From the NCBI RefSeq assembly GCF_002091715.1, contig NZ_BDAG01000032.1, forward strand, positions 1-64,000: a stretch of DNA of 64,000 nt. The letters run 5' to 3'. This document shows positions 25,167 to 34,139 of the stretch, piece by piece. A model generated the notes under the pieces. It did not search any database and was not told the origin of the DNA. It was given only the letters and a program-made list of their open reading frames with translations. How positions within the stretch are numbered: position 1 is the stretch's first letter; each line of letters opens with the position of its first letter. The position numbers were made by a program, and so were the translations under genes. This DNA is from Pseudomonas migulae NBRC 103157 (lineage in GTDB: Bacteria > Pseudomonadota > Gammaproteobacteria > Pseudomonadales > Pseudomonadaceae).

Positions 25167-26844
25167 GGTACTTATCCGTCACCGCCCCTTCTGAAGCGCT
25201 GGACACCGTCTTCGCATACTTCGCCAGCACCCCGCGTTTGTACTTCGATTCCGGCCGCACCCAGCGGGTCTTGCGATCGGCCAGTTCCGCATCGGAAACA
25301 TCGACCGTGATCTGTCTGCTTTGCGCATCGATAGTGATTTTGTCTCCATCTTCGATCAACGCAATCGGCCCGCCATCAAAGGCTTCCGGCGTGATGTGTC
25401 CCACCACGAAACCGTGGGAACCACCGGAAAAACGGCCATCGGTGATCAGCGCAACGTCCTTGCCCAAGCCTTTGCCCATGACCGCCGACGTCGGCGAAAG
25501 CATTTCGCGCATGCCCGGGCCGCCCTTGGGGCCTTCGTAACGGATCACGATCACGTCACCCGCTTTCACTTCGCCGTTGAGAATGCCGGCCAAGGCGCCT
25601 TCTTCACCGTGATAGACCCGTGCCGTGCCTTCAAAACGCAGGCCTTCCTTACCGGTGATCTTGGCCACCGCGCCAGTCGGTGAAAGGTTGCCGCGCAACA
25701 CAACAAGGTGCGAGTCCTTTTTGACCGGCCGATCGAAGGGCAGGATCACGTCCTGACCTTCCGGATAATCCGCCACGTTTTCGAGGTTTTGCGCGAGGGT
25801 CCTGCCGGTCACCGTCATCGCATCGCCATGCAGCATGCCGGCCGCGAGCATGCGCTTCATCAACGGTTGAATGCCGCCGATGGCGACCAGTTCGCTCATC
25901 ATGTATTGGCCGCTGGGGCGCAGGTCGGCCACCACCGGCGACACCTTGCCCAGCTCGACGAAATCATCCAGCGTCAACTCGACATCCACCGCGTGCGCCA
26001 TGGCCAACAGATGAAGCACCGCATTGGTCGAGCCGGCGAGGGCGATCACCACGCGGATCGCGTTTTCGAAGGCTTTGCGGGTCATGATGTCCCGCGGCTT
26101 GAGGTCCAGTTTCAGCAGCTCCATGACCTGCTGGCCGGCGCGGAAACTGTCCGAGGCCTTGTCGCTGCCGACGGCGTCCTGCGAGCTGGAACCCGGCAGG
26201 CTCATGCCCAGCGCTTCAATGGCCGAGGCCATGGTGTTGGCGGTGTACATCCCGCCGCAAGAACCGGGGCCGGGAATCGCCACTTCCTCGATCTGCTTGA
26301 CCTGGATTTCGTTGATGTCGCCGCGCGCATTCTGGCCCACGGCTTCGAACACGGAAATGATGTCGGTGTGGCCGGCGCCCGGCCGGATCGTACCGCCATA
26401 AACGAAAATGGAAGGGCGGTTCAGCCGCGCCATGCCGATCAGGCAGCCCGGCATGTTCTTGTCGCAACCGCCCACCGTCACCAGACCGTCGAAGCCTTCG
26501 CACCCGGCGACGACCTCGATTGAATCGGCAATCACCTCCCGCGACACCAGCGAATACTTCATGCCTTCGGTGCCGTTGGCGATGCCGTCGGAAATGGTGA
26601 TGGTGTTGAAAATCACGCCCTTGGCCCCGGCGGCATTCGCGCCCTGTTCGGCCTCTTTCGCCAGTTTGTCGATGTGCATGTTGCACGGCGTGACCATCGC
26701 CCAGGTCGAGGCGATGCCGATCTGCGGCTTCTTGAAGTCCTCGTCGGTGAAACCCACGGCTCGCAGCATCGAGCGGCCGGGGGCGCGCTCCACACCGTCG
26801 ACCACTTGGGAGGAATATTTGCGCAGATCTTTTTTATCGCTCAT
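25162..26844 (-). CDS. ilvD: Dihydroxy-acid dehydratase
   Basis: A 560-residue Fe-S enzyme that dehydrates 2,3-dihydroxy-isovalerate and -methylvalerate in valine and isoleucine synthesis. Cluster-ligand Cys residues lie in GGCDKNMPGC (about 120-130) and GPGSCGGMYTANTM (about 193-206), and PTSAVMGKGLG is near the C terminus. The length matches the short form, about 55 residues shorter than the E. coli type. It is monocistronic, with a REP element forming the stop. Confidence 0.96.
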   Translation of the reverse strand: MSDKKDLRKYSSQVVDGVERAPGRSMLRAVGFTDEDFKKPQIGIASTWAMVTPCNMHIDKLAKEAEQGANAAGAKGVIFNTITISDGIANGTEGMKYSLVSREVIADSIEVVAGCEGFDGLVTVGGCDKNMPGCLIGMARLNRPSIFVYGGTIRPGAGHTDIISVFEAVGQNARGDINEIQVKQIEEVAIPGPGSCGGMYTANTMASAIEALGMSLPGSSSQDAVGSDKASDSFRAGQQVMELLKLDLKPRDIMTRKAFENAIRVVIALAGSTNAVLHLLAMAHAVDVELTLDDFVELGKVSPVVADLRPSGQYMMSELVAIGGIQPLMKRMLAAGMLHGDAMTVTGRTLAQNLENVADYPEGQDVILPFDRPVKKDSHLVVLRGNLSPTGAVAKITGKEGLRFEGTARVYHGEEGALAGILNGEVKAGDVIVIRYEGPKGGPGMREMLSPTSAVMGKGLGKDVALITDGRFSGGSHGFVVGHITPEAFDGGPIALIEDGDKITIDAQSRQITVDVSDAELADRKTRWVRPESKYKRGVLAKYAKTVSSASEGAVTDKYL

Positions 26845-27226
26845 GACTGCTCCTCAGCGGCTCGTCGAAAAAACAGATTGAGTATAGTGGCCCCGGCGCG
26901 CGTGTTCGGACTATCAGGTCGGGAACAGACGCGCGGGTTTGCGATGTCGTGATATTCTTCGCCTCAACTTGGTTTGACCTATTCAGTTTGCGTGTCCTCG
27001 AGACGCGCCAACAGAATCACTGTCGCTCAAGTAGCTGAAGCCAATAAAGATAAAAAGTCAGTTCAGTAGGGACATATAAACTGAGGTCGATGGATCACGT
27101 CGGCCTTGTGTGCCCACCCTCCGATTTCATGTGCGAGCACCCACGACATCCTGCCTGAATGCCGTGAAACAAGGGCTTGTGAGTGAAGATCGAAGGGCGG
27201 ATGGCGTTTTATCAAAGGTGCTACAG
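26845..27226. other. Divergent intergenic region ilvD / mqo
   Basis: This 380-bp interval should hold promoters for both genes. The segment before mqo contains AT-rich AATAAAGATAAAAAGT. I cannot assign a specific operator. The in-frame extension upstream of mqo (27110-27226) is not convincing as coding. Confidence 0.4.
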
Positions 27227-28873
27227 ATGTTTAAGAAAATGAACACGGCCCTGTTGGGGCTGGCTTTGTCGATGGGGATCACGTCCGTTCACGCGGAAGA
27301 GGCAAAGAAAGTCGATGTGTTGCTCATCGGCGGCGGCATCATGAGCGCGACCCTGGGTGTCTGGCTCAATGAGCTGGAACCTGGCACTTCGATGGAAATG
27401 ATCGAGCGCCTTGACGGCGTCGCCCTGGAAAGCTCCAACGGCTGGAACAACGCCGGTACCGGTCACTCTGCCCTGGCCGAGTTGAACTACACCCCGGAAG
27501 ACGAGAAGGGCAACGTCTCGATTCCGAAAGCCGTTGAAATCAACGAAGCGTTCCAGATTTCCCGTCAGTTCTGGGCCTGGCAGGTTCAGCAAGGCGTGCT
27601 GAAAAACCCGCGTTCGTTCATCAACTCCACGCCGCACATGAGCTTTGTGTGGGGCGACGACAACATCAAGTTCCTGAAGAAACGCTACGAAGCCCTGCAG
27701 GCGAGCCCGCTGTTTGCCGGTATGCAGTATTCCGAAGACCCGGCCGTGATCAAGAAGTGGGTTCCGCTGATGATGGAAGGGCGTGACCCGAACCAGAAAA
27801 TCGCGGCCACCTGGTCCCCGATCGGCACCGACGTCAACTTCGGCGAAATCACCCGCCAGTTCGTTGCGCACCTGCAAACCACGCCGAAGTTCGACTTGAA
27901 ACTGTCTAGCGAAGTGCAAGACATCACCAAGAACGAAGACGGCACTTGGCGCGTCAGCTACAAAAACCTGAAAGATGGCAGCAAATCCGAAACCGACGCC
28001 AAATTCGTGTTCATCGGCGCGGGCGGCGGTGCATTGCACCTGCTGCAGAAGTCCGGGATTCCTGAAGCCAAGGAATACGCAGGCTTCCCGGTTGGCGGCT
28101 CGTTCCTGGTGACCGAGAACCCGACCATCGCCGAGCAACACCTGGCCAAGGCCTACGGTAAAGCCTCTGTCGGCGCTCCGCCGATGTCGGTTCCGCACCT
28201 GGACACCCGTGTTCTGGACGGCAAGCGCGTTATCCTGTTTGGCCCATTCGCGACCTTCAGCACCAAGTTCCTCAAGGAAGGCTCGTACCTGGACCTGCTG
28301 ACCACCACCACCACGCACAACGTGTGGCCAATGACCAAGGTCGGCATCAAGGAATACCCGCTGGTCGAGTACCTTGCCGGTCAACTGATGCTGTCGGATG
28401 AAGACCGCCTCAACGCCCTGAAAGAATACTTCCCGAACGCCAAGGCTGAAGACTGGCGCCTGTGGCAAGCCGGCCAGCGCGTGCAAATCATCAAGCGTGA
28501 TGAAGCGGCGGGTGGCGTCCTGAAACTGGGTACCGAAATCGTTGCTTCCGCTGACGGCACCATCGCCGGTCTGCTGGGCGCTTCGCCGGGTGCCTCGACT
28601 GCTGCGCCGATCATGCTGACCGTGCTGCAGAAAGTGTTCAAGGACAAGGTCGCTTCGCCTGCCTGGCAGGAAAAGCTGCACCAGATCGTGCCGAGCTATG
28701 GCACTCAGCTGAACGGCAGCCCTGAAAAAGTGGCTGAAGAGTGGGCCTACACCGCCAAGGTGTTGCAACTGACTCCGCCGCCGGCGATCGGTCAGGTGGC
28801 GGCTCCGGCTGCCGCTCCGGCCGAGGCGCCAAAGGCACCGAAAGCCAACGCTGCGAGCGACATGGCTCTGTAA
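27227..28873 (+). CDS. mqo: Malate:quinone oxidoreductase
   Basis: FAD-dependent, membrane-associated enzyme of 548 residues that oxidises malate to oxaloacetate and reduces quinone. FAD-binding VLLIGGGIMSATLG (about 31-45), the GWNNAGTGHSALAELNY substrate region (about 75-90) and LLGASPGASTAAPIM near the C terminus are typical. The N terminus has a signal-like hydrophobic segment ending in VHAEE just before the FAD motif, and the C terminus has an Ala/Pro-rich tail (about 518-540). ATG 27227 is preceded by AAGGTG; a second ATG at 27239 is possible. Confidence 0.93.
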   Translation: MFKKMNTALLGLALSMGITSVHAEEAKKVDVLLIGGGIMSATLGVWLNELEPGTSMEMIERLDGVALESSNGWNNAGTGHSALAELNYTPEDEKGNVSIPKAVEINEAFQISRQFWAWQVQQGVLKNPRSFINSTPHMSFVWGDDNIKFLKKRYEALQASPLFAGMQYSEDPAVIKKWVPLMMEGRDPNQKIAATWSPIGTDVNFGEITRQFVAHLQTTPKFDLKLSSEVQDITKNEDGTWRVSYKNLKDGSKSETDAKFVFIGAGGGALHLLQKSGIPEAKEYAGFPVGGSFLVTENPTIAEQHLAKAYGKASVGAPPMSVPHLDTRVLDGKRVILFGPFATFSTKFLKEGSYLDLLTTTTTHNVWPMTKVGIKEYPLVEYLAGQLMLSDEDRLNALKEYFPNAKAEDWRLWQAGQRVQIIKRDEAAGGVLKLGTEIVASADGTIAGLLGASPGASTAAPIMLTVLQKVFKDKVASPAWQEKLHQIVPSYGTQLNGSPEKVAEEWAYTAKVLQLTPPPAIGQVAAPAAAPAEAPKAPKANAASDMAL

Positions 28874-28889
28874 TCAGGGCGTAATCTGA

Positions 28890-28926
28890 AAGCCCACTGA
28901 ACCGGTGACGGTCAGTGGGCTTTTTT
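28890..28926 (+). terminator. Rho-independent terminator of mqo
   Basis: A 10-bp stem AGCCCACTGA / TCAGTGGGCT with an 11-base loop and six T, starting 17 bp after the mqo stop. Confidence 0.9.
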
Positions 28927-28940
28927 GTGGGCGAAGACAC

Positions 28941-29054
28941 TGCAGGAGCGAGCTTGCTGCGGGTGGCGTTCCGACGATGGTCGTCAACGATAATGCGAAA
29001 CACCAGATGCCCCGTGGCGACCTTGGTTTTTTCGCGAGCAGGCTCGTTCCTACA
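28941..29054. repeat. REP doublet, diverged
   Basis: Arms TGCAGGAGCGAGCTTGCTGC and CGAGCAGGCTCGTTCCTACA lie about 75 bp apart. This type has GAGCGAGC instead of GAGCCGGC. Confidence 0.7.
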
Positions 29055-29284
29055 AAATGAAATGTGGTGTAAACCGATTTGAGCACTAGACACGGGTTTC
29101 AATCCGGAAAGACCGGTAGGCCGCCTTGCAAAGTCCCGGCCTTATATCTTTACTGTTACTCAATGTAATCGCGCTGCATCATAAAATATGTCTTGTTTTT
29201 CAAGGTTTAAGCGCGCTTATTGAAGTTCCGCCCGGATCTTTTATATCTGATCTGCCTAAGATAAAGCTCAAAGGATGACGAAAA

Positions 29285-30422
29285 GTGAAAGATAACTTGG
29301 CGGCAGTTATCCGAAAACTCATTTCCCCTTCAATGCGGTATGAAATGAGGCAGGCTTCAAGTTGTCTGCGAGACATCCTTGGGCGTGCGTGTGTCTGGCG
29401 TTGGGAAATTGCCAGGTTCAGGCTGCAAAAGGACAGTCCTTACGAGATCCTCTATATCGGGAGGAAACAGCAACGGGAAATGGCCAAGCTACTCATCGGG
29501 GGGAAGAACACCTCTGTGACTGACGGCGAGCCGAAACCCGCCGAGTCGAATCATGTGGTGGTCAGTGAGGTGCGGACCCCGGGGACTTTGTCTATTCCCT
29601 TGTATCTGAGTGCCGTCGTTCCGCTGGGGCGCTCCATCGAGGACATCACCGCAAAATACGATGGTGAGCTGCGTCGAAACATCCGCAAAAACCGACCGCA
29701 CTATCACATGAGGCCGGCGCTGCTGGATGAAGAAATAGACAAGGCCGACAGGGAAATGCTTCGGCCTTATGCCCAGGCAAGGCATCCACGCTGCGCAATT
29801 TCCCACCGAGGAAGTGTTCAGGATCGCCAGGACTGTCGGGCGGCTCGACCTGATCATGCGGGATGACGAAGTAATTGGCTGTCACCTGGGCTGCGCCGTA
29901 ACGCGTGGCGGAAAACGCTATTGGAGCACGCTGCGTTTCGGGTACACCGAGGCGGTTTTTTCAGATGCCAAGCGACTGGGCGAGGTCAACGCGATTACCA
30001 CCTTCATGGCGCTTGAGTCGGCGATCCATGAAGGCTTCGATTATTACGACATCGGTCTTTGCGTGGCACGGCCGGATGAAGGACTGCTGAAATGGAAACG
30101 AAGGCGCGGCGGTGACGTTGATTCCCTGGGCAACCACGCTTATATGTTTCTGCGACTGCCCAAGGCAGGAGTCGCCAGATTCCTTTGGGACACGCCGCTT
30201 TTTGCTGCCGAAGGAAAGGAATTGACCCTTCACCTTGGCTTGCCTGACGGGCCAAGCGATGAGGAGGCCGCCAGCCGCTATCATGAAATGGTATTCGGCG
30301 GGCTGCACAAGATTTATCTCTACTGCGCGCAGAACTCGGGCGAACAGTTTCTCGAAACCTTGCGCAGTCGCTACGCTAACTTGCAGACCCCACCCGTTAT
30401 GGAAAGGATTCCATCCAGCTGA
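29285..30422 (+). pseudogene. FemAB/GNAT-like acyltransferase, frameshifted
   Basis: Two overlapping frames form one protein of about 378 residues. The first (GTG 29285) runs to about residue 165 in sense; the second continues from about 29780 with HAAQFPTEEVFRIARTVGRL. FemAB-like marks are RRNIRKNR in the first part and GLLKWKRRRGG in the second. To join them one base must be skipped around 29775-29790, meaning a one-base gain or a two- or five-base loss. It may be a true frameshift mutation or a sequencing error. Such enzymes transfer an aminoacyl or acyl group. First gene of a small accessory cluster. Confidence 0.6.
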
Positions 30423-30461
30423 GTATTTTCAGAACGTTCTGTCCAGAAGGGAGGACTTTTC

Positions 30462-31580
30462 ATGGAAAGCGATGTCTCGCACATCAGCACTTCGACCGCT
30501 GGCAATCGAAGGAAATGGACCCTTGCCGCCTACAGGTACATGGCAAGAAAAAGACTCGCGCGCAAGGCAGAGATCAACCTGAAAAGCCTGGCGGTCAAAC
30601 GCTGGGACGTTGCGCCGGGTGGCGTATCGTACTCTCCACCGGCTTTCTTCCTGCCCGGTCAGATGGAACGCGTGACGGGGTGGGAGGCAAAGCGTTTTTA
30701 TCCGTTCGAGCATCCGGCGCGCACGATGGAAGGGCTGGGTGACGTGGTCCAAGGCCCGACACGCGGTTATTTGCTCGAGAATGTCTGGCTGATCGATGGA
30801 GCGCTCTACAAGGACAACGCAAGTTTCTGGTTGTCTCTCAAGCCCGGCAGGTTTCCGCGCATTGTCGTGGAGCATGAGATCGACCGCGCGGCCGTCTTCT
30901 GCACGCAGAATGGCAATACCTGGTTTGGTACGCGGTTGATGGAAGACTTCCCGACCTATCCATTGGCCTGCGATGAAGGCGTCCCGGTGACCACCGCGCC
31001 ATCCGCCCGGTTTCCTCTCTCTGCCCAGACTCTCGCGTACGAAGAGTGGCTTGGCATGAAGCCGGTTCGCTTGAACGGCGCGTTTTTTCATGAGCTCGTG
31101 CTATTCGACGATTTCAGCAACAACCAAAGCAGGCACCTGCGTTACCGGGCCATGGGGGAAAAGCTGCTGTCGCACGTGAGCCATGAGGATCACCCGGGCG
31201 TGTTCATTCTTCGCGGTAGCGCCGGCGACTTGCGCCTTTTGCGCAACGAACTCGAGATTGCCGAACATCTGCGCAAGACTCGAGGTTTTCGTGTACTCGA
31301 TCCTTTGAAAACCGACGTCCCGACCATCGTGGCGACCTGCGCCGGAGCGCGGACCGTGATCGGGGTCGAAGGCAGTCAGCTCGTACACGGTGTCAATGTA
31401 TTGCAGCAGGGCGGTTCGTTGCTGACGCTGCAGCCACCGAACCGCTTCGTCAGTTACTTCAAATACCTGACGGATCGCGACCAGCAGAATTTTGGCTTTG
31501 TGGTCGGTACGCCTGAGGGCGATGGCTTCAAAATCGATATTGAAGAGGTGGAGCGCACATTGGACCTGTTTCCTTCATGA
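30462..31580 (+). CDS. Glycosyltransferase family 61 (DUF563) protein
   Basis: A 372-residue cytoplasmic protein whose C-terminal half carries DUF563/GT61 features: VFILRGSAGDLRLLRNELEI is followed by GFRVLDPL and IGVEGSQLVHGVNVLQ, the nucleotide-sugar-binding end of the fold. GT61 enzymes transfer sugars such as xylose or GlcNAc, but many bacterial members are unassigned. It lies 39 bp after the FemAB-like gene and 106 bp before an oxygenase-like gene in the same direction. Confidence 0.75.
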   Translation: MESDVSHISTSTAGNRRKWTLAAYRYMARKRLARKAEINLKSLAVKRWDVAPGGVSYSPPAFFLPGQMERVTGWEAKRFYPFEHPARTMEGLGDVVQGPTRGYLLENVWLIDGALYKDNASFWLSLKPGRFPRIVVEHEIDRAAVFCTQNGNTWFGTRLMEDFPTYPLACDEGVPVTTAPSARFPLSAQTLAYEEWLGMKPVRLNGAFFHELVLFDDFSNNQSRHLRYRAMGEKLLSHVSHEDHPGVFILRGSAGDLRLLRNELEIAEHLRKTRGFRVLDPLKTDVPTIVATCAGARTVIGVEGSQLVHGVNVLQQGGSLLTLQPPNRFVSYFKYLTDRDQQNFGFVVGTPEGDGFKIDIEEVERTLDLFPS

Positions 31581-31686
31581 CGGCCGCCCGGGCTCTGTGA
31601 TCCGCAGTTTTTTACCCAATCTGCCACTTTCGCCACAAGGGCGGCGGATCTAAAGTCGAGGGCGCCTCTTCAGGGAACTTCTGGTC

Positions 31687-32586
31687 ATGTACAGCCCGCT
31701 TGCCCTCCCGGCTACCGCTCGCCACTTCCACGACCGCATCTACGCCGGCGACATCATGCTTGTCGCGGACTTGCAGCCCATGACAGCACTGGTCGAGTTC
31801 ACCCGTGCCTTCCTCGAAGAGGCGCTGCATCCCTGGCCGCCACAACACATCCATCGCTACTTGAGCCACGAACAGCAGACGGTGCTGTTCGCAAAATGCC
31901 AGAACGAATTCGCTCGCTCGGCCGAGATCCAGCGCCTGTGGCAGGCGGTCATCGCACAGCTTGGGTTGACCCCGGATTCTCTGGCGTGCGATCGATTGCA
32001 CCTGCGTTTCCAGCCCCACCGGGAAGCCGAGCAGTTCACCCCACGCGCCCGCACCACGGCCACCATCGCCTTCCACCGCGATACATGGGGCTCGAACATG
32101 TACGCGCAGACCAATTGGTGGGCGCCGGTCTATCCGGTCACGGCCGGTCGGACGTTCGCGTTGTACCCCGGCCTGTGGCAGCGGCCGCTGCTCAATTCGA
32201 GTGTCACCTTCGATATGCGCGCCATTTTGCAGCGCTCCCATCAGGACGGACGCAACGCAGTGGACGCCGACGAGGCCATCCCGCACCTGCTGGAGGCAAT
32301 AGATTGGGAAGAGGGGATTGCCGTTGAGATCGCGCCGGGCAGTCTGATCGCCTTTTCCGGTGCCCATGCCCACGTCGGTGTCGGCAACAGCACCGGCCTG
32401 ACACGGATCTCGTTCGAGACGCGCTCGGTTCTGATCGCCGACGTGATGGCCGGGTTGGGCGCCCCCAACATCGACGGTTACGCGCCGTGGCAGACGCCGG
32501 GGTTGTTTCGCCGGATGAGCGACGGCATGCGCCTGAGCGAAATTCTTGGCTGTGGAGTAGTTGAGCGCTATTCGCGGCCAGCTTGA
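31687..32586 (+). CDS. 2-oxoglutarate/Fe(II)-type oxygenase-like protein
   Basis: A 299-residue protein I do not recognise by name. It has the spaced residues of a cupin-fold Fe(II)/2OG oxygenase: HRD in AFHRDTWGSN (about 129-131), a distal His in SGAHAHVG (about 236-240) and Arg in GLTRISFETR (about 249-255), as in PhyH-like hydroxylases. The role in the cluster could be hydroxylation of an amino acid or similar scaffold. Confidence in the fold is moderate; function is inferred. Confidence 0.55.
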   Translation: MYSPLALPATARHFHDRIYAGDIMLVADLQPMTALVEFTRAFLEEALHPWPPQHIHRYLSHEQQTVLFAKCQNEFARSAEIQRLWQAVIAQLGLTPDSLACDRLHLRFQPHREAEQFTPRARTTATIAFHRDTWGSNMYAQTNWWAPVYPVTAGRTFALYPGLWQRPLLNSSVTFDMRAILQRSHQDGRNAVDADEAIPHLLEAIDWEEGIAVEIAPGSLIAFSGAHAHVGVGNSTGLTRISFETRSVLIADVMAGLGAPNIDGYAPWQTPGLFRRMSDGMRLSEILGCGVVERYSRPA

Positions 32587-32644
32587 AAAAGCGCTGCGAA
32601 TGGGGCTAGATCCTTCCCACATCCCTCGTCGCCTGGATCTGTTT

Positions 32645-33460
32645 ATGCCGCTGAGTTTTCACAAGATGCACGCCAATGGCGATGACTTCGTTGTTGTCGA
32701 CGCACGAAACTCGGCCAACCCAGTGACCAGTGCCATCGCTCGGCGAATGGGCGATCGCAACCGCGGCATCGGATTCAATCAACTCGCGGTACTGCTCGAT
32801 TGCGATGACGCCGCCGCGCGCGTGGTGTTCTGGAACGCCGATGGCTCACCGCTGGATGCTTGCGGCAGCGCAACGCGCGGTGCCGCGGACAGGCTGATGC
32901 GCGAAGCCAATTCCACCTCGATTGTGCTGCGCACCAACCGGGGTTTGCTGACGTGCGAACGAACCTCGACCGGCGCCATTTCGGTCAGCATGGGCGCGCC
33001 GCTTTTTGGCTGGTCGGATATTCCTTTGGCTCAGGAACTGGATACGACTGTCCTGCCCCTGGAGGGAGGCCCGACCGCGTGCAGCATGGGCAATCCGCAC
33101 TGCACTTATTTTGTGGATGACCTGACGGCGATTGATATCGCGAGCATCGGGCCGGCCATTGAAACCAACCCGCTGTTTCCCCTTAAAACGAACGTGCATT
33201 TTGTTCAGGTTATTGACCGCAAGCACATTCGGTTGCGTATTTGGGAACGTGGGGGTGGAATTCCGCTGGGTTCAGGTTCTTGCTGTTGTGGTGCGGTTGT
33301 TAATGGGATTCGTCGGGGTTTACTGGATGAATCCGTTGAGGTCGAGTGTGATGGTGGGAGCGTGACGGTTCAGTGGGATGGCGTAGGGGCGGTGTTTCTT
33401 ACTGGGCCGGTGGAGGCGACTTTTTCGGGGACCATCGCGGATGGCTTATTGAACGCTTGA
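32645..33460 (+). CDS. Divergent diaminopimelate-epimerase-like protein
   Basis: A 271-residue member of the DapF fold family. First-half marks are FHKMHANGDDF and NADGSPLDACGSATRG with Cys73; second-half marks are SMGNPHC (His152) and WERGGG (Glu201). The second catalytic Cys of DapF (C217, nine residues after the Glu) is replaced by Ser210 in PLGSGSCCCG, and GFDQ is GFNQ. A normal diaminopimelate epimerase role is therefore doubtful. The homology start is ATG 32645; a TTG at 32561 overlapping the oxygenase gene is an alternative. Last gene of the cluster. Confidence 0.75.
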   Translation: MPLSFHKMHANGDDFVVVDARNSANPVTSAIARRMGDRNRGIGFNQLAVLLDCDDAAARVVFWNADGSPLDACGSATRGAADRLMREANSTSIVLRTNRGLLTCERTSTGAISVSMGAPLFGWSDIPLAQELDTTVLPLEGGPTACSMGNPHCTYFVDDLTAIDIASIGPAIETNPLFPLKTNVHFVQVIDRKHIRLRIWERGGGIPLGSGSCCCGAVVNGIRRGLLDESVEVECDGGSVTVQWDGVGAVFLTGPVEATFSGTIADGLLNA

Positions 33461-33521
33461 TTGGCGCTTTTTCGTAGTAAGCGGTGCAGCCCCGTTGGGC
33501 TTCGAAGAAGACTTAATGGAT

Positions 33522-33663
33522 TCATTCATCGTCATGTATTAGCTCCAAGGCCTTGATCCACTCGGTCGGAGCTTCAAATTTTGCGTAATACGACTGTTTT
33601 TCTGAATCACTTAATTGAGTGAAAAAAGGCAGGAAGTAGTTGTCGTTGTAGTAACCCTGCGCG
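33522..33663 (-). pseudogene. Orphan 3' gene fragment
   Basis: About 45 codons, YYNDNYFLPFFTQLSDSEKQ onward to LELIHDDE, read as a genuine protein C terminus (aromatic, acidic, lower GC than the neighbours). No start exists: upstream it joins directly to the broken MFS gene in another frame. I do not recognise the family; it resembles small immunity- or partner-type proteins only in style. Confidence 0.45.
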
Positions 33664-34063
33664 CCTTGCATATGGCCACCCCCAACGCGCCGCCGATGCC
33701 TTGCAGCACGCGGGCCAGAACAAACATTTCGATGTTCTGGCTTAGCCCGCACAGGAGCGAGGCGAGGGTGAACACGACGATTGCGCCGGCGAAGACTCGC
33801 CGCGCTCCAAAGCGGTCGGCGATCCAGCTGGAAAGCGGGATGAAGATTGCCACCGCCAGAATGTAGGCGGTGATGCCCACGTTCATGTCGACCGGTGTGA
33901 TCTCGAAGGCGCTGGCCATGATGGGCAGCGCGGTCGCGATGACGGTCGCGTCGAGGTTTTCCATGAAAAAGGTCACCGCCACCACCAGCGCGATCAGCCG
34001 GGTTTGCAGGCTCAGGCCGGACTCGGTTGTGGTACGTGGATCGGGCGTGGCGGGTGACTTCAC
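33660..34063 (-). pseudogene. 5' fragment of an EmrB/QacA-type MFS transporter
   Basis: The frame gives the first about 130 residues of a 14-TM drug transporter: FFMENLDATVIATALP, WIADRFGARRVF (motif A) and VLARVLQGIGGALG (motif B/C region). It then loses homology and ends after a Thr run. About three quarters of the protein is missing, so it cannot transport. The break coincides with the orphan fragment on the same strand. Confidence 0.8.
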
Positions 34064-34139
34064 CGAGGTGATCCTTTTTCGAGACGCGTCAAACAGAAAA
34101 CGTCGCGATGAGTTTTACCACTCCGAGCCCACTCAGTCC

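Noticed and set aside
33522..33752. 76-codon frame as an intact small gene
   Set aside because: Its N-terminal part is out-of-frame MFS sequence; only the C-terminal 45 codons look genuine, so it is listed as a fragment.
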